In this document: piece after piece, positions 51,367 to 62,871 of the stretch
How positions within the stretch are numbered: position 1 is the stretch's first letter
How the letters are laid out: each line of letters opens with the position of its first letter
Source: Archangium sp.
GTDB taxonomy: Bacteria; Myxococcota; Myxococcia; Myxococcales; Myxococcaceae
Length of the DNA stretch: 64,000 nucleotides
Direction: 5' to 3'
NCBI GenBank assembly: GCA_030681645.1
Contig: JAUXRX010000049.1
Location: forward strand, 310,001-374,000
Notes under the pieces: model-generated
What the model was told of the DNA's origin: nothing
What the model saw: only the letters and a program-made list of their open reading frames with translations
Databases searched by the model: none
Program-made: the position numbers and the translations under genes

Positions 51367-53011
51367 TCACGCCCTCTTCCACGAGCTGCGCGAGGATTCG
51401 GGCGGTGTCGATGCGCGACATGCCCGACACCGAGAAGAGATCGTCGAAGCTCACCGTGCCGTCGATCTGCGCCAGCACGAAGCCGGCGCGGTGATCGAGG
51501 TTGAGCCAGATGATCTCGTCGTCCTTGAGCAGCACCCGGGGAATGGTCTCGAGCTTGCCGAGCTTCGACTCGAACATGGCCAGCAGCGTCTTCTCGCTGC
51601 GCTCGCGCATGGCCAGCACGTCGGGGTCGTCGGGGGCGATGTCCTGCGCCTTGACGATCAGCTCCATCGCCCCGCTGTGATCGTCGAGATCGAGCAGGTC
51701 GCGAGCGCCGCGCAGGATGGTGCGGATCTCTTCCTTGCGCGAGTCGGGCGAGCGGGTCACCTTCGAGTCGGACGAGATGAGATCGAGGGCGCGGTCCTGC
51801 CCCACGACCGCCTCGAGCTTGATGCCGGGGTTGCTGCGCTGATCCCACGCCGACTCGGCCCTCGGCGCGAGCGAGGGTGAGGGCCGGGGTACGGGCGTCA
51901 GCTCTTCGGGGGCACGCTCGAGGTCGGGGACGCGTGGCGGGGGGCTCGAGCTCGACCAGGCCCACGCGTAGCCCATCGGGTCGGTCGCGGTGCGCGGCGC
52001 CGCCACCTCGGCGGGCACGGTGGCGAAGAGCGGCGGCGTCGACGGCAGCGGGTTGAGGGCCGAGTCTGAGCTGAACAGCGGCGGCGCCGAGCGCGAGGGC
52101 GCGCCCACCGTGACGGACATGCCAGCCGGTTCCCGCGGCGGCTCCAGGCCGAACAGCGGCGGCGTGGAAGGCGGCGGCACGTCGGGGCCGGCATCGCCTC
52201 CGAGCTCCACGGTCCTCGCAGCGGGCGGCACCTCTGCTGGCGGCCCGAAGAGCTGCTGGGTGGTACGCGACGGCGTCGAGTTGAAGAGCTGCTGGGTGGT
52301 GCGGGCCGGCGCAGGTTCGGGCGAGGGGCTGAAGAGCTGCTGCGTGGTCCGGGCCGGGGCGGGCTCCGGCGCGGGCTCGCTGTCGAAGAGCTGCAGCGTC
52401 GTCTTCGGCGCCGGCTCGGGCGCCTGGTTGAACAGCTGCAGCGTCGTCTTCGGAGCCGGGGCGTCCTTCGTCCCTCGAGGCGCGAGTTCGCTGTTTGTCG
52501 CGAGTTCGCCCTTCGGCGGGGTGAACAGCTGCATGGTCGTCTTCGGCACCTGGGGCACGGGCGAGGCGCCCAGCACCACGTTCGACGACGACGAGGCCAG
52601 GTACGGGCCGGGATCGCCCGCCGGGGCCGGCTTCGGCGGAGGGTGGGCCGGCACGGGCGTCCTGGCGCCGGTGAAGCGGCCCCAGTCACCCTCGAGGGTG
52701 GGCTCGGGCGTGGGCACCCTGAAGCCGGTCGCCATGCCCCAGTCGGCCTCGCTCTGGTTGGGCGCGCTCGTCTCGGGCCGCTCGAAGGGGTTGGAACCCG
52801 GGGGCACCGCGGGCGGCAAAGGTGGCGCCTCGGGGGGCGGCGGCTCGGCCTCACCCGGCGCCGGCGCGCCCGCGAGCAGCTGGGCGGCCTTCTCGTTGCC
52901 CGGGTCGAGCTTGAGCGCGCGCTCGAAGAGCTTCCTGGCACCCTCACGATCGCCCGAGAGCTTCAGCCAGATGCCAGCCTCGACGAGCTGAGCCGCGCGA
53001 TCGGTGCTCAT
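51353..53011 (-). CDS. TPR protein with tandem TTxQLF motif array
   Basis: A 552-residue protein. Residues 1-45 form one TPR-like helix pair. Residues 45-375 are a disordered Pro/Ala/Glu region carrying six copies of a (K/R)TT(M/L/Q)QLF motif and several (T/A)PPLF motifs. The last 130 residues contain a TPR segment (DLDDHSGAMELIVKAQDI) and a winged-helix-like end. A partial family D repeat sits in the array. It is the third gene of the J-protein/Hsp70 operon, 3 bp after Hsp70; the motifs could be chaperone-binding sites (inference). Confidence 0.75.
   Translation of the reverse strand: MSTDRAAQLVEAGIWLKLSGDREGARKLFERALKLDPGNEKAAQLLAGAPAPGEAEPPPPEAPPLPPAVPPGSNPFERPETSAPNQSEADWGMATGFRVPTPEPTLEGDWGRFTGARTPVPAHPPPKPAPAGDPGPYLASSSSNVVLGASPVPQVPKTTMQLFTPPKGELATNSELAPRGTKDAPAPKTTLQLFNQAPEPAPKTTLQLFDSEPAPEPAPARTTQQLFSPSPEPAPARTTQQLFNSTPSRTTQQLFGPPAEVPPAARTVELGGDAGPDVPPPSTPPLFGLEPPREPAGMSVTVGAPSRSAPPLFSSDSALNPLPSTPPLFATVPAEVAAPRTATDPMGYAWAWSSSSPPPRVPDLERAPEELTPVPRPSPSLAPRAESAWDQRSNPGIKLEAVVGQDRALDLISSDSKVTRSPDSRKEEIRTILRGARDLLDLDDHSGAMELIVKAQDIAPDDPDVLAMRERSEKTLLAMFESKLGKLETIPRVLLKDDEIIWLNLDHRAGFVLAQIDGTVSFDDLFSVSGMSRIDTARILAQLVEEGVISRG
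52472..52510 (+). repeat. Family D repeat, copy 4 with partial second copy
   Basis: The 20-base core CCCTCGAGGCGCGAGTTCGC at 52472-52491, then CGCGAGTTCGCC again at 52499-52510. It is antisense to the motif-array gene and read there as SELAPRG and GELA. Confidence 0.8.
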
Positions 53012-53014
53012 GGG

Positions 53015-54853
<1,839 letters not shown>

Positions 54854-54865
54854 TGAGAGGCCACG

Positions 54866-55810
54866 TTAGAACGGCCAGAGCTTCTTGCCGTGTTTTTTGA
54901 CCTCGGGATGGTCCGGATCGATCCGGCTCGCTTCCTCGAAGTGTTTCTTGGCCATCGCCTTCATGCCGTTCTCGACCAGCAGCCGGGCGAGTTGCATGCG
55001 GTACTCCACGTTCTTCGGGGCGGCCTCGACCGCCTTCTGGGCGAAGCTGGCTGCGTCACGGAGTTCGCCCCGCTTTTCGAGCAGAATCGAGGCCTTGTGA
55101 GCGGCCTTGAAGTTGAGTGGGTTCGCATTGACTGCAACCTTGAGCGCCTGGATGGCGAGGCCTTCGTCACCCCGGTTGAGGGCCTCGAGGGCGTGGGCGT
55201 AGCTCGAGTCGGACCGCACCAGATCCGCGCCCTTGCGGACCTCGATCATGAGCGCCTTGACCTCGGCGTGCAGGGGGTCGATCTGCGCGGCGTTGTTGAG
55301 GTGGGTCACCGCCTGGCTGTATTCCTGCTTCGCCGCGTGTTCCTTCGCCTTGCTGAGGAACTCCTGCACCTTGGTGGTCTTGGCGAGGTACGGGTGGCGG
55401 GCGAGGCGCTGGCGCCGCTCTGAGTCCCGGGCCTCTTCGGTCTCGGTCTTCGGCTCTGGCTTGAAGGCGGGCGCGGTGCCGGTGGACGAGCGGGCGGCAG
55501 CCCGGACGAATGGGTTGGCGGCGAGGTAGGCCTCCCGCTTCTCGGGATCGGTGAGCGTCTGGTTGGCCTCGACCATGCGCTTGAAGATGCGGTCGAGCTT
55601 CGCCCTGAAGCTGCCGAGGTTCTTGCCGAAGTACTTGTCGGGGTGGAACTTGCGAGACGCCTCGCGGAACGCCGCGCGCACCTCTTCGGCGGGGGCTCCG
55701 GAAGGGACCCCGAGGAACTCGAACAGGTTGTTCGACGCGACCTTGGCGTCGAGGGCGTTGATCTCGTCCTTCCGCCCCTCTTCCAGGTCGACCTTTTCCT
55801 CTACGGCCAC
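54866..55810 (-). CDS. J-domain/TPR co-chaperone
   Basis: A 314-residue protein starting at GTG. The J domain (about 28-100) has the HPD motif in SRKFHPDKYFGK, needed to stimulate Hsp70 ATPase. Four TPR-like repeats follow from about residue 145 to the end (for example YSQAVTHLNNAAQIDP, GLAIQALKVAVNANP, DAASFAQKAVEAAP). It is 12 bp upstream of the Hsp70 gene and presumably its dedicated partner, using the TPRs to recruit clients. Confidence 0.9.
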   Translation of the reverse strand: MAVEEKVDLEEGRKDEINALDAKVASNNLFEFLGVPSGAPAEEVRAAFREASRKFHPDKYFGKNLGSFRAKLDRIFKRMVEANQTLTDPEKREAYLAANPFVRAAARSSTGTAPAFKPEPKTETEEARDSERRQRLARHPYLAKTTKVQEFLSKAKEHAAKQEYSQAVTHLNNAAQIDPLHAEVKALMIEVRKGADLVRSDSSYAHALEALNRGDEGLAIQALKVAVNANPLNFKAAHKASILLEKRGELRDAASFAQKAVEAAPKNVEYRMQLARLLVENGMKAMAKKHFEEASRIDPDHPEVKKHGKKLWPF

Positions 55811-55843
55811 GGTGCCTGTCCCCCATCTCCGAAACGTCTCATG

Positions 55844-57076
55844 TCACAGCGAAGCCTCGAAGATGGCAAGACCCTCGGCCAACTGCTCCCGCGTCACCAG
55901 GTACGAAGGGGCGAAGCGAATGGTCTTCTCTCCCGCGAGGTTGGCCAACAGGCCATTGCCGCGGCACCGGGCGAGCACGTCCGCCGCGCCCTGATCGAGC
56001 TCGATGCCGAAGAGAAGACCCCGGCCGCGCACATCGATCACACGCCCAGGGTGCCGGGCCTTGATCGCCAGCGCCAGCGAGCGCAGGTGCTCCCCCTTGG
56101 CGACGGTCTCGAGCATGGTGGCGGGATCGCAGGCGATGTCCCAGGTGGCGATCGCCGCGGCGCAGGCCACCAGGTTGCCCCCGAAGGTCGAGCCGTGGGT
56201 CGCGCTCGGCAGCGCCTTGCTGACCTCGTCGCTGCACACCATCGCGCCGATGGGGAGGCCGTTGCCCAGTGACTTGGCCAGCGAGAAGGCGTCAGGCACC
56301 ACGCCCTCGTGCTGGAAGGCGAAGGGCTTGCCGGTGCGGCCGATGCCCGTCTGCACCTCGTCGATCAGCAGCAACAGGCCGTTGGCGTCGCACAGCTCGC
56401 GCAGCGCCTTGAGGAAGCCGGCCGGGGCGGGCTTCACCCCACCCTCTCCCTGGATCGGCTCGACCAGGATGGCTGCGGTGGTGGGCCCGACGAGCCTCTT
56501 CACGCCCTCGAGATCGCCCATCTGCGCGTACTTGAAGCCCTGCGGCAGCGGCTCGAAGCCGGCCTGGTACTTGGGCTGCGCGGTGGCCGTGACGGTGGCG
56601 AGCGTGCGGCCGTGGAAGCCGCCTTCGAAGGTGATCAGCTCCGAGCGTTCTGCGTTCCCCTTCACGGCGTGCTGCCAGCGGCGGGCGAGCTTGATCAGCG
56701 CCTCGTTGGCCTCTGCGCCGGAGTTGCAGAAGAAGGCGCGCGCGCCGGGCAGGCCCGAGGCCTTCGTCAGGCGGGCGGCGAGCTGAATCTGCGGCTCGGA
56801 ATAGAAGACGTTCGAGACGTGCCAGAGGGTGTCGAGCTGCTTCTTCACCGCGGCGGTCACGCCCGGGTGGCAGTGGCCCAGGGCGCAGGTGGCGATGCCG
56901 GCGATGAGATCGAGGTAGCGGCGGCCCTCGGCGTCCCACAGGTAGCTGCCTTCACCGCGCGCCAGCACGATCGGCTGCTGCTTGTAGTTCTGCAGGAGCA
57001 CCTGCTTCGCCTGCGCGATCACCTCGTCGGTGTGCGTGGCGGCGGGAGCGCTGGTCGAGGCGTCGGCTGGTTTCAT
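55844..57076 (-). CDS. argD: Acetylornithine-type aminotransferase (class III)
   Basis: A PLP-dependent aminotransferase of 410 residues. The PLP lysine lies in FSLAKSLGNGLPIG; other hallmarks are FCNSGAEANEALIK, FEGGFHGRT, EPIQGEGG, DEVQTGIGRTG and HGSTFGGN. The best fit is N-acetylornithine aminotransferase of arginine synthesis, though succinylornithine or related activity cannot be excluded. The ATG follows directly after a family C structured repeat, placing that element in its 5' leader. Confidence 0.88.
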   Translation of the reverse strand: MKPADASTSAPAATHTDEVIAQAKQVLLQNYKQQPIVLARGEGSYLWDAEGRRYLDLIAGIATCALGHCHPGVTAAVKKQLDTLWHVSNVFYSEPQIQLAARLTKASGLPGARAFFCNSGAEANEALIKLARRWQHAVKGNAERSELITFEGGFHGRTLATVTATAQPKYQAGFEPLPQGFKYAQMGDLEGVKRLVGPTTAAILVEPIQGEGGVKPAPAGFLKALRELCDANGLLLLIDEVQTGIGRTGKPFAFQHEGVVPDAFSLAKSLGNGLPIGAMVCSDEVSKALPSATHGSTFGGNLVACAAAIATWDIACDPATMLETVAKGEHLRSLALAIKARHPGRVIDVRGRGLLFGIELDQGAADVLARCRGNGLLANLAGEKTIRFAPSYLVTREQLAEGLAIFEASL

Positions 57077-57077
57077 G

Positions 57078-57153
57078 GAGTGGAGCCGATAGCAGCGGAA
57101 CGCTGCGCGAGACAGACCGGAGCGAAGCGGAGGGCTGGCCGAGGCGAAACGAC
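57078..57153. repeat. Family C structured repeat, full copy
   Basis: Hairpin GCAGCG-GAA-CGCTGC (57092-57106) and hairpin CAGACC/GGGCTG (57113-57118 with 57132-57137, one mismatch) around GGAGCGAAGCGGA, then GGCCGAGGCGAAACGACC. It lies between hslU and argD and ends next to the argD start codon. Confidence 0.85.
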
Positions 57154-57177
57154 CAGGATGATGGAGAGGCTCATGGC

Positions 57178-58509
<1,332 letters not shown>

Positions 58510-58512
58510 CGC

Positions 58513-59031
58513 TTAGAGCTCCTCGAAGGCCAGGTTCTGGTTGGTGTAGATGCAGATGTCGGCGGCGATCTTCAACGAGGTCTCGACGATCTGCTTCGCG
58601 TCGAGCTTGCTGTGCTCGAGCAGCGCGCGCGCGGCGGCCTGGGCGTAGGGCCCCCCGCTGCCCACGGCGGCGATGCCCAGGTCGGGTTCGACCACGTCAC
58701 CCGCGCCCGAGAGGATGAAGGTCTTTTCCTTGTCGGCGACCACCAGCAGCGCCTCGAGGCGGCGCAGGAACCGGTCGGTGCGCCAGTCTTTGCCCAGCTC
58801 GACGGCGGCGCGGGCGAGGTTCTTCTGGTGCTCTTTGAGCTTGGCCTCGAAGCGTTCGAAGAGCGTGAAGGCATCGGCGGTGCCGCCTGCGAAGCCGGCG
58901 ATCACCGAGCCCTCGGCGAGGCGGCGCACCTTGCGGGCGTTGCCCTTCATCACGATCTTGTCGAGGGTGACCTGGCCGTCTCCTCCGAGCACGACCTTCC
59001 CGTCCCGGCGCACACACAGAATCGTCGTCAT
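58513..59031 (-). CDS. hslV: HslV (ClpQ) protease peptidase subunit
   Basis: Threonine peptidase of the HslVU complex, 172 residues. The open frame begins MTTILCVRRDGKVVLGGDGQ, giving the catalytic Thr after Met removal; the GSGGPYA helix and Lys of KGNARKVRRL are conserved. It is preceded by a family A repeat and the smr gene in the same direction. Confidence 0.97.
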   Translation of the reverse strand: MTTILCVRRDGKVVLGGDGQVTLDKIVMKGNARKVRRLAEGSVIAGFAGGTADAFTLFERFEAKLKEHQKNLARAAVELGKDWRTDRFLRRLEALLVVADKEKTFILSGAGDVVEPDLGIAAVGSGGPYAQAAARALLEHSKLDAKQIVETSLKIAADICIYTNQNLAFEEL

Positions 59032-59066
59032 GGAGTCTCCTTCTAACAGCGGCTGGTGCAGGGATC

Positions 59067-59093
59067 CCCTCTCCCTGCGAAGCGGGGAGAGGG
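59067..59093. repeat. Family A palindromic repeat, copy 7
   Basis: CCCTCTCCC-TGCGAAGCG-GGGAGAGGG with tail GGGTGAGGGGC, in the gap between smr and hslV (same strand), so here it is not at a convergent junction. Confidence 0.85.
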
Positions 59094-59112
59094 TCAGGGT
59101 GAGGGGCGCTTT

Positions 59113-59793
59113 TCAGCGCCGCAAGAGCACGTACAGCGCTCCCGCCCCGCCGTCCTTCGGGCGGGCCGAGCAGAACCCGAGCACCTGCTTCGCTGCGCGG
59201 CCATGGGTGAGCCACTGCTGCGCGCCCTGCTTGAGCACGGGAAGCTGGTCCTTCGAGTTGAGGCCCCGGCCGGTGATCACCAGCACGCAGCGGTGACCTG
59301 CGATGCGGGCCTTCTGAATGAAGGCCTCGAGTGCGGGCTTCGCTTCTTCGCGGGTCAGGCCGTGGAGATCGAGGTGGGCCTGGGTGCTGAAGTCGCCGGC
59401 GCGCAGCTTGCGCATCACCCCTTCGTCGAAGCCGTGCACCGAGCCTTCGATGAACTCGTCGGAGTCGGAGAGATCGAACTCGCCTCCGCCTGAGACCAGC
59501 TCGGCGAGGCGGGCGAGGCTCTCGGCTTCTTCGTTGGGGATCTTGAGCTGCGCCGCGGTTGGAGGCTCGGGAGGGCCCACGCGCTCCTTCACCGGGCGAA
59601 CGGGGCCGACCGCGCCGACGGCTTCGAGGAAGAGGGCGGATTCCTCGTCGAGGGGCTCGGGTTTCTTCGACTTCGGGGGAGGAGGAGGCCTTGCCGGCTC
59701 GGGGCGAGCGGGGGCCTTCAGCTTCACGGCGCTGAAGGGGTTGTTGAAGGGAGGGGGGTCTTTCTTCTTCGTCACGGGGCGGGGATAGCTCAT
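59113..59793 (-). CDS. Smr-domain protein
   Basis: A 226-residue protein. The first 90 residues are a Lys/Pro-rich disordered region; the C-terminal Smr domain shows LDLHGLTREEA and VLVITGRGLNS, followed by GGAGALYVLLRR. Smr domains are endonucleases or RNA/DNA nickases related to the MutS2 tail. The ATG at 59793 is used; the upstream open frame is only simple-sequence repeat. It is inserted between xerC and hslV. Confidence 0.88.
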   Translation of the reverse strand: MSYPRPVTKKKDPPPFNNPFSAVKLKAPARPEPARPPPPPKSKKPEPLDEESALFLEAVGAVGPVRPVKERVGPPEPPTAAQLKIPNEEAESLARLAELVSGGGEFDLSDSDEFIEGSVHGFDEGVMRKLRAGDFSTQAHLDLHGLTREEAKPALEAFIQKARIAGHRCVLVITGRGLNSKDQLPVLKQGAQQWLTHGRAAKQVLGFCSARPKDGGAGALYVLLRR

Positions 59794-59799
59794 TGCGCC

Positions 59800-60212
59800 C
59801 GGGATTCGGGAGTTCGGATTCGGGAGTTCGGATTCGGGAGTTTGGAGTCGGGGTCGGGGTCGGAGTCGGGGTCGGAGTCGGAGTCGGAGTCGGGGTCGGC
59901 GTCGGGGTCGGAGTCGGGGTCGGGGTCGGGGCCGGGGTCGGGGCCGGGATCGGGATCGGGATCGGCTTCGGGATCGGGCACGGTGGCGGATTCGGCAGCA
60001 CGGCCCGCACGGGACTGCCGGCGACCGGTCGCCGACACCGAGACCGTCCCCGATCCCGAAGCCGATCCCGATCCCGATCCCGTCACCGACCCCGAAGCCG
60101 AAGCCGAAGCCGAAGCCGAAACCGGTATTCCGGATTCCGGATTCCGGATTCCGGAGCCCGGGACCCGGGACCCGGGACCCGGGGGGCGGATCTCGGAAAC
60201 CGGAATCCGGAC
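59800..60212. repeat. Simple-sequence tract with 34-bp perfect inverted repeat
   Basis: A 0.4-kb gene-free region of ordered blocks: TCGGGAGTTCGGAT units, GTCGGG/GTCGGA hexamers, ATCGGG hexamers, then CCGATC, CCGAAG (six), TTCCGGA (four) and GGGACCC units. A perfect inverted repeat pairs 59945-59978 with 60049-60082 across 70 bp, whose centre holds the palindrome GCGACCGGTCGC. The strand bias flips from G-rich to C-rich at the centre. Confidence 0.9.
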
Positions 60213-61100
60213 CTACGCGCGAGGATGCGACTTGTCGTAGACCGCCTGGAGCTGCTCGAACGACACCGCGGTGTACCTCTGCGTCGTGCTCAAGCTCGCG
60301 TGGCCGAGCAGCTCCTGAATGCTCCGAATATCCGCCCCACCGGCGAGCAGGTGCGTCGCAAACGAATGCCGCAGCGCATGAGGCGACATCTTCCGATTGA
60401 GCCCGAGCTGCGTGACGTACCGATCGAGGTGCCGCTCGACCGAACGCGCCGTGAGCCTCCCCCCGCGGAAGTTGAGGAACAGCGCAGTGGGATCCTGCTT
60501 CTTCGCGGCCTTCACCAGCAGCTCGCCCCTCCGCTCCAACCACGCGGTCACCGACGCAATCGCCCCCTCGTGCAGAGGGCAGATCCGCTCCTTATTGCCC
60601 TTGCCCAGCACCCTCACCGTGCGCGCCCCCACGTCGAGATCGTGCAACGACAGCCCGCACAGCTCGCTGACGCGCAGCCCGCCCCCGTAGAGCACCTCGA
60701 GCATCGCCATGTCGCGCAGGCCCAGCACCTTCTCGGCATCGGGCGCCTCCATCAACGCGAAGGCCTCGTCGACCGGCACCGCGCGAGGCAGCCGCTGGGG
60801 CAGCTTCGGGGTCTTCACCCTCCGCGCAGGGTTGACCTCGACCACCTTGCGCCGGGTGAGGAACTTGAAGAACGCCTTGACCCCCGCAAGCCTCCGCGCG
60901 CGCGAGGCCGGCGCGAGCGTGACCGACTGCACCCCCAGGAAGCCGCGAATGTGCAGGTGCGTCGCCTTCTCGGGCGCGATGCCCTGCGGCTCGAGGTACG
61001 CGAGGAAGGCCTTCAGATCCTGCGCGTAGGCCCTCAGCGTGTGCGGCGAGGCCGCCCGGCTGATCTCGAGGTGCCGCAGGAAGTCGTCGACGTGAGCCAC
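60213..61100 (-). CDS. xerC: Tyrosine recombinase XerC/XerD family
   Basis: A 295-residue site-specific recombinase, the size of chromosomal Xer proteins. The SAM-like N-domain is at 1-85. The catalytic set is complete: Arg in GGLRVSELCGL, Lys in GKGNKER, HALRHSFATHLL (H-x-x-R), LGHASLSTTQRY (His and Tyr). It starts at GTG 61100. Its position between trmFO and hslVU supports XerC, acting at dif for chromosome dimer resolution. The large simple repeat lies right after its stop. Confidence 0.92.
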   Translation of the reverse strand: MAHVDDFLRHLEISRAASPHTLRAYAQDLKAFLAYLEPQGIAPEKATHLHIRGFLGVQSVTLAPASRARRLAGVKAFFKFLTRRKVVEVNPARRVKTPKLPQRLPRAVPVDEAFALMEAPDAEKVLGLRDMAMLEVLYGGGLRVSELCGLSLHDLDVGARTVRVLGKGNKERICPLHEGAIASVTAWLERRGELLVKAAKKQDPTALFLNFRGGRLTARSVERHLDRYVTQLGLNRKMSPHALRHSFATHLLAGGADIRSIQELLGHASLSTTQRYTAVSFEQLQAVYDKSHPRA

Positions 61101-61126
61101 GCGCCCGAGTGTACCCTCCGAGGGGC

Positions 61127-62848
61127 TCAGGGCGACTTCGCGACGTACACGCCGGCGCGGTTCTTCTCGTTGACCAGGTACGCCACCGCTCCGTCCGCCA
61201 ACAGCAGGCCCGGCCACTCCACGTACTGATCGAGCATCTTCTGCTCGCCCGTCTCGAGGTTTCGCAGCGCGAGATCGAAGGTCTGATCGGTGAGGTGCGC
61301 GAACGCCAGCAGCGCCCGCTTGCCGTCGGCGCTGAAGCGGAAGCCGTACGTGCCTTCGATCACCTTCTTCGCCTTCTCGTCTTTCCCGGCCTTCGCCGAG
61401 ATGGCGTTCAGATCGCACGCGCGCCCTTCCCGCAGGCAATCAGAGCGGAAGTAGAGGACGTCACCCGTCGCCACGAACTGGTACTCGTAGAGCCAGTCCT
61501 TCAGGGGGAACGGCTCGGCGGCGCCCACCGGGTACAGGTAGAGCCTCCGCGTCACCTCGGGGCGATCGATGCGCGCGGTGTACGCCAGCGCCGAGCCGCC
61601 CGGGGCGAAGAGGAAGTTGGGGCACTGCCTCGCCAGCTGCCTCGGCTTTCCGTCGGGCATCTCGAGCACGTAGAGATCGCCCACCCGCTCGACCAGCTTC
61701 TTGTCGTCCATCGGGCTGTCCCGCCCGCCCAGGGCCAGCTCGACGTAGTTGTCGCGGTACACGAAGCGCGCCCCATCGGGCGAGAAGTCGAAGTCGGCCA
61801 CGTTGGCGCCCAGCTGCCTCGGCTTGCCGTCGGGCAGCGCCATCAGCCACAGCGCCCCCTTGTCGGGGCCCGGCACGTTGTCACGCCACGCGAGGTACCG
61901 GCCGTCGCGAGAGACGCGGTAGCGGTGCGCGTCGTCGGCGATCTTCCGCGTCTTGAGCGTGTCCACGTCGAACACGTGCAGCTGGAAGGTGCGATCGGCC
62001 GGCGTCGCGCGCGCGCTCACCACCACGTGCTTGCCGCTGCGCAGCACCGTGTACTCGGTGACCTGATCCACGAGGCGCTTCGGCTGGGGGCGCTCTTCCT
62101 TCAGATCCACCTGGTACAGCCCGCCCGCCGAGCTGAACTTGCGCTTGAAGTAGAGGTACCGGCCGTCGGCCGAGAACTCCGCGGTCGACACCTCGCCCGC
62201 CAGCTGGGGGAAGGGGCCCGCGGGCAGCTTGCCGGCGTGCAGCACCCCTCCCTCGACGAACGCGAGCTGCGTGCCGTCGTCGCTGGGCACGAAGTAGTTC
62301 ACCTTCGCAGAGATGCGCTGCCGCTCGGCGTCGAGCTGCTTCGCGTCCTGCACGTAGAGCTCGCCCACCTGCTGCGCGGGATCCCACCCGGCGGCGAAGA
62401 GCACCCAGCGCGAGTCGGCGGTGTGCAGCCAGCCGCCCGGCATGTTCGTCACCCCGTTGCCCAGCTTGTGAGGTTTCCCGCCCTGCGTCGGCACCGCCCA
62501 GAGCGCCCCCAGGCGCATCGGAGGGGGCACTCCGGTGATCGGCGGCTTCTGCGCCTCGAGCAGCACCGTGAGCACCTGGCCGTCGGGGGAAGCGCGCAGG
62601 TCCTGCCCGGCCCCCTCGAGGCGGCGCTCGCCCAGCACCGGCAGGCGCGCCGCCGACTTCTCCTTGTTGACCCGGCCGATCACGCTCTTCGGCTCACCGG
62701 TCGAGGTCTTCTGCTCCTTGCACGCGCCAAGCAGCACCCCGAGCGACGCCGCCAGCAGCGGAACGCTGCGCGTGACACCCCGGAGCGAAGCGGAGGGCTG
62801 GCCGAAGCGGCGCGACCAGCAAGGCAGCATCAGCAGCAGGAAACGCAT
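61127..62848 (-). CDS. TolB-like beta-propeller lipoprotein
   Basis: A 573-residue lipoprotein with TolB/WD-like blades (ASPDGQVLTVLLEAQ, FSADGRYLYFKRK, VSRDGRYLAWRD, FSPDGARFVYRD, FSADGKRALLAF). The ATG at 62848 is supported by GGAGAG seven bases upstream; an ATG at 62872 overlapping the trmFO stop is an alternative. The signal peptide is unusually long (MRFLLLMLP, about 20 charged residues, then LLAASLGVLLGAC). The charged insert is a family C repeat. It sits between trmFO and xerC. Confidence 0.8.
   Translation of the reverse strand: MRFLLLMLPCWSRRFGQPSASLRGVTRSVPLLAASLGVLLGACKEQKTSTGEPKSVIGRVNKEKSAARLPVLGERRLEGAGQDLRASPDGQVLTVLLEAQKPPITGVPPPMRLGALWAVPTQGGKPHKLGNGVTNMPGGWLHTADSRWVLFAAGWDPAQQVGELYVQDAKQLDAERQRISAKVNYFVPSDDGTQLAFVEGGVLHAGKLPAGPFPQLAGEVSTAEFSADGRYLYFKRKFSSAGGLYQVDLKEERPQPKRLVDQVTEYTVLRSGKHVVVSARATPADRTFQLHVFDVDTLKTRKIADDAHRYRVSRDGRYLAWRDNVPGPDKGALWLMALPDGKPRQLGANVADFDFSPDGARFVYRDNYVELALGGRDSPMDDKKLVERVGDLYVLEMPDGKPRQLARQCPNFLFAPGGSALAYTARIDRPEVTRRLYLYPVGAAEPFPLKDWLYEYQFVATGDVLYFRSDCLREGRACDLNAISAKAGKDEKAKKVIEGTYGFRFSADGKRALLAFAHLTDQTFDLALRNLETGEQKMLDQYVEWPGLLLADGAVAYLVNEKNRAGVYVAKSP
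62748..62822. repeat. Family C structured repeat, full copy (inside signal peptide)
   Basis: Hairpin GCAGCG-GAA-CGCTGC (62755-62769) and hairpin CACCCC/GGGCTG (62776-62781 with 62795-62800, one mismatch) around GGAGCGAAGCGGA, then GGCCGAAGCGGCGCGACC. It is read through in frame as the middle of the lipoprotein signal peptide. Confidence 0.85.
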
Positions 62849-62871
62849 CGGTCGACTCTCCAGTGACTGCA

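Noticed and set aside
59845..59945. Possible CRISPR or tandem gene array in the GTCGGG/GTCGGA block
   Set aside because: Units are 6 bp with no spacers.
59793..61229. Long open frames through the simple-repeat tract giving Gly-Val or Pro-Thr dipeptide repeats on either strand
   Set aside because: They are translations of hexanucleotide repeats, lack start signals and are open in several frames on both strands at once.
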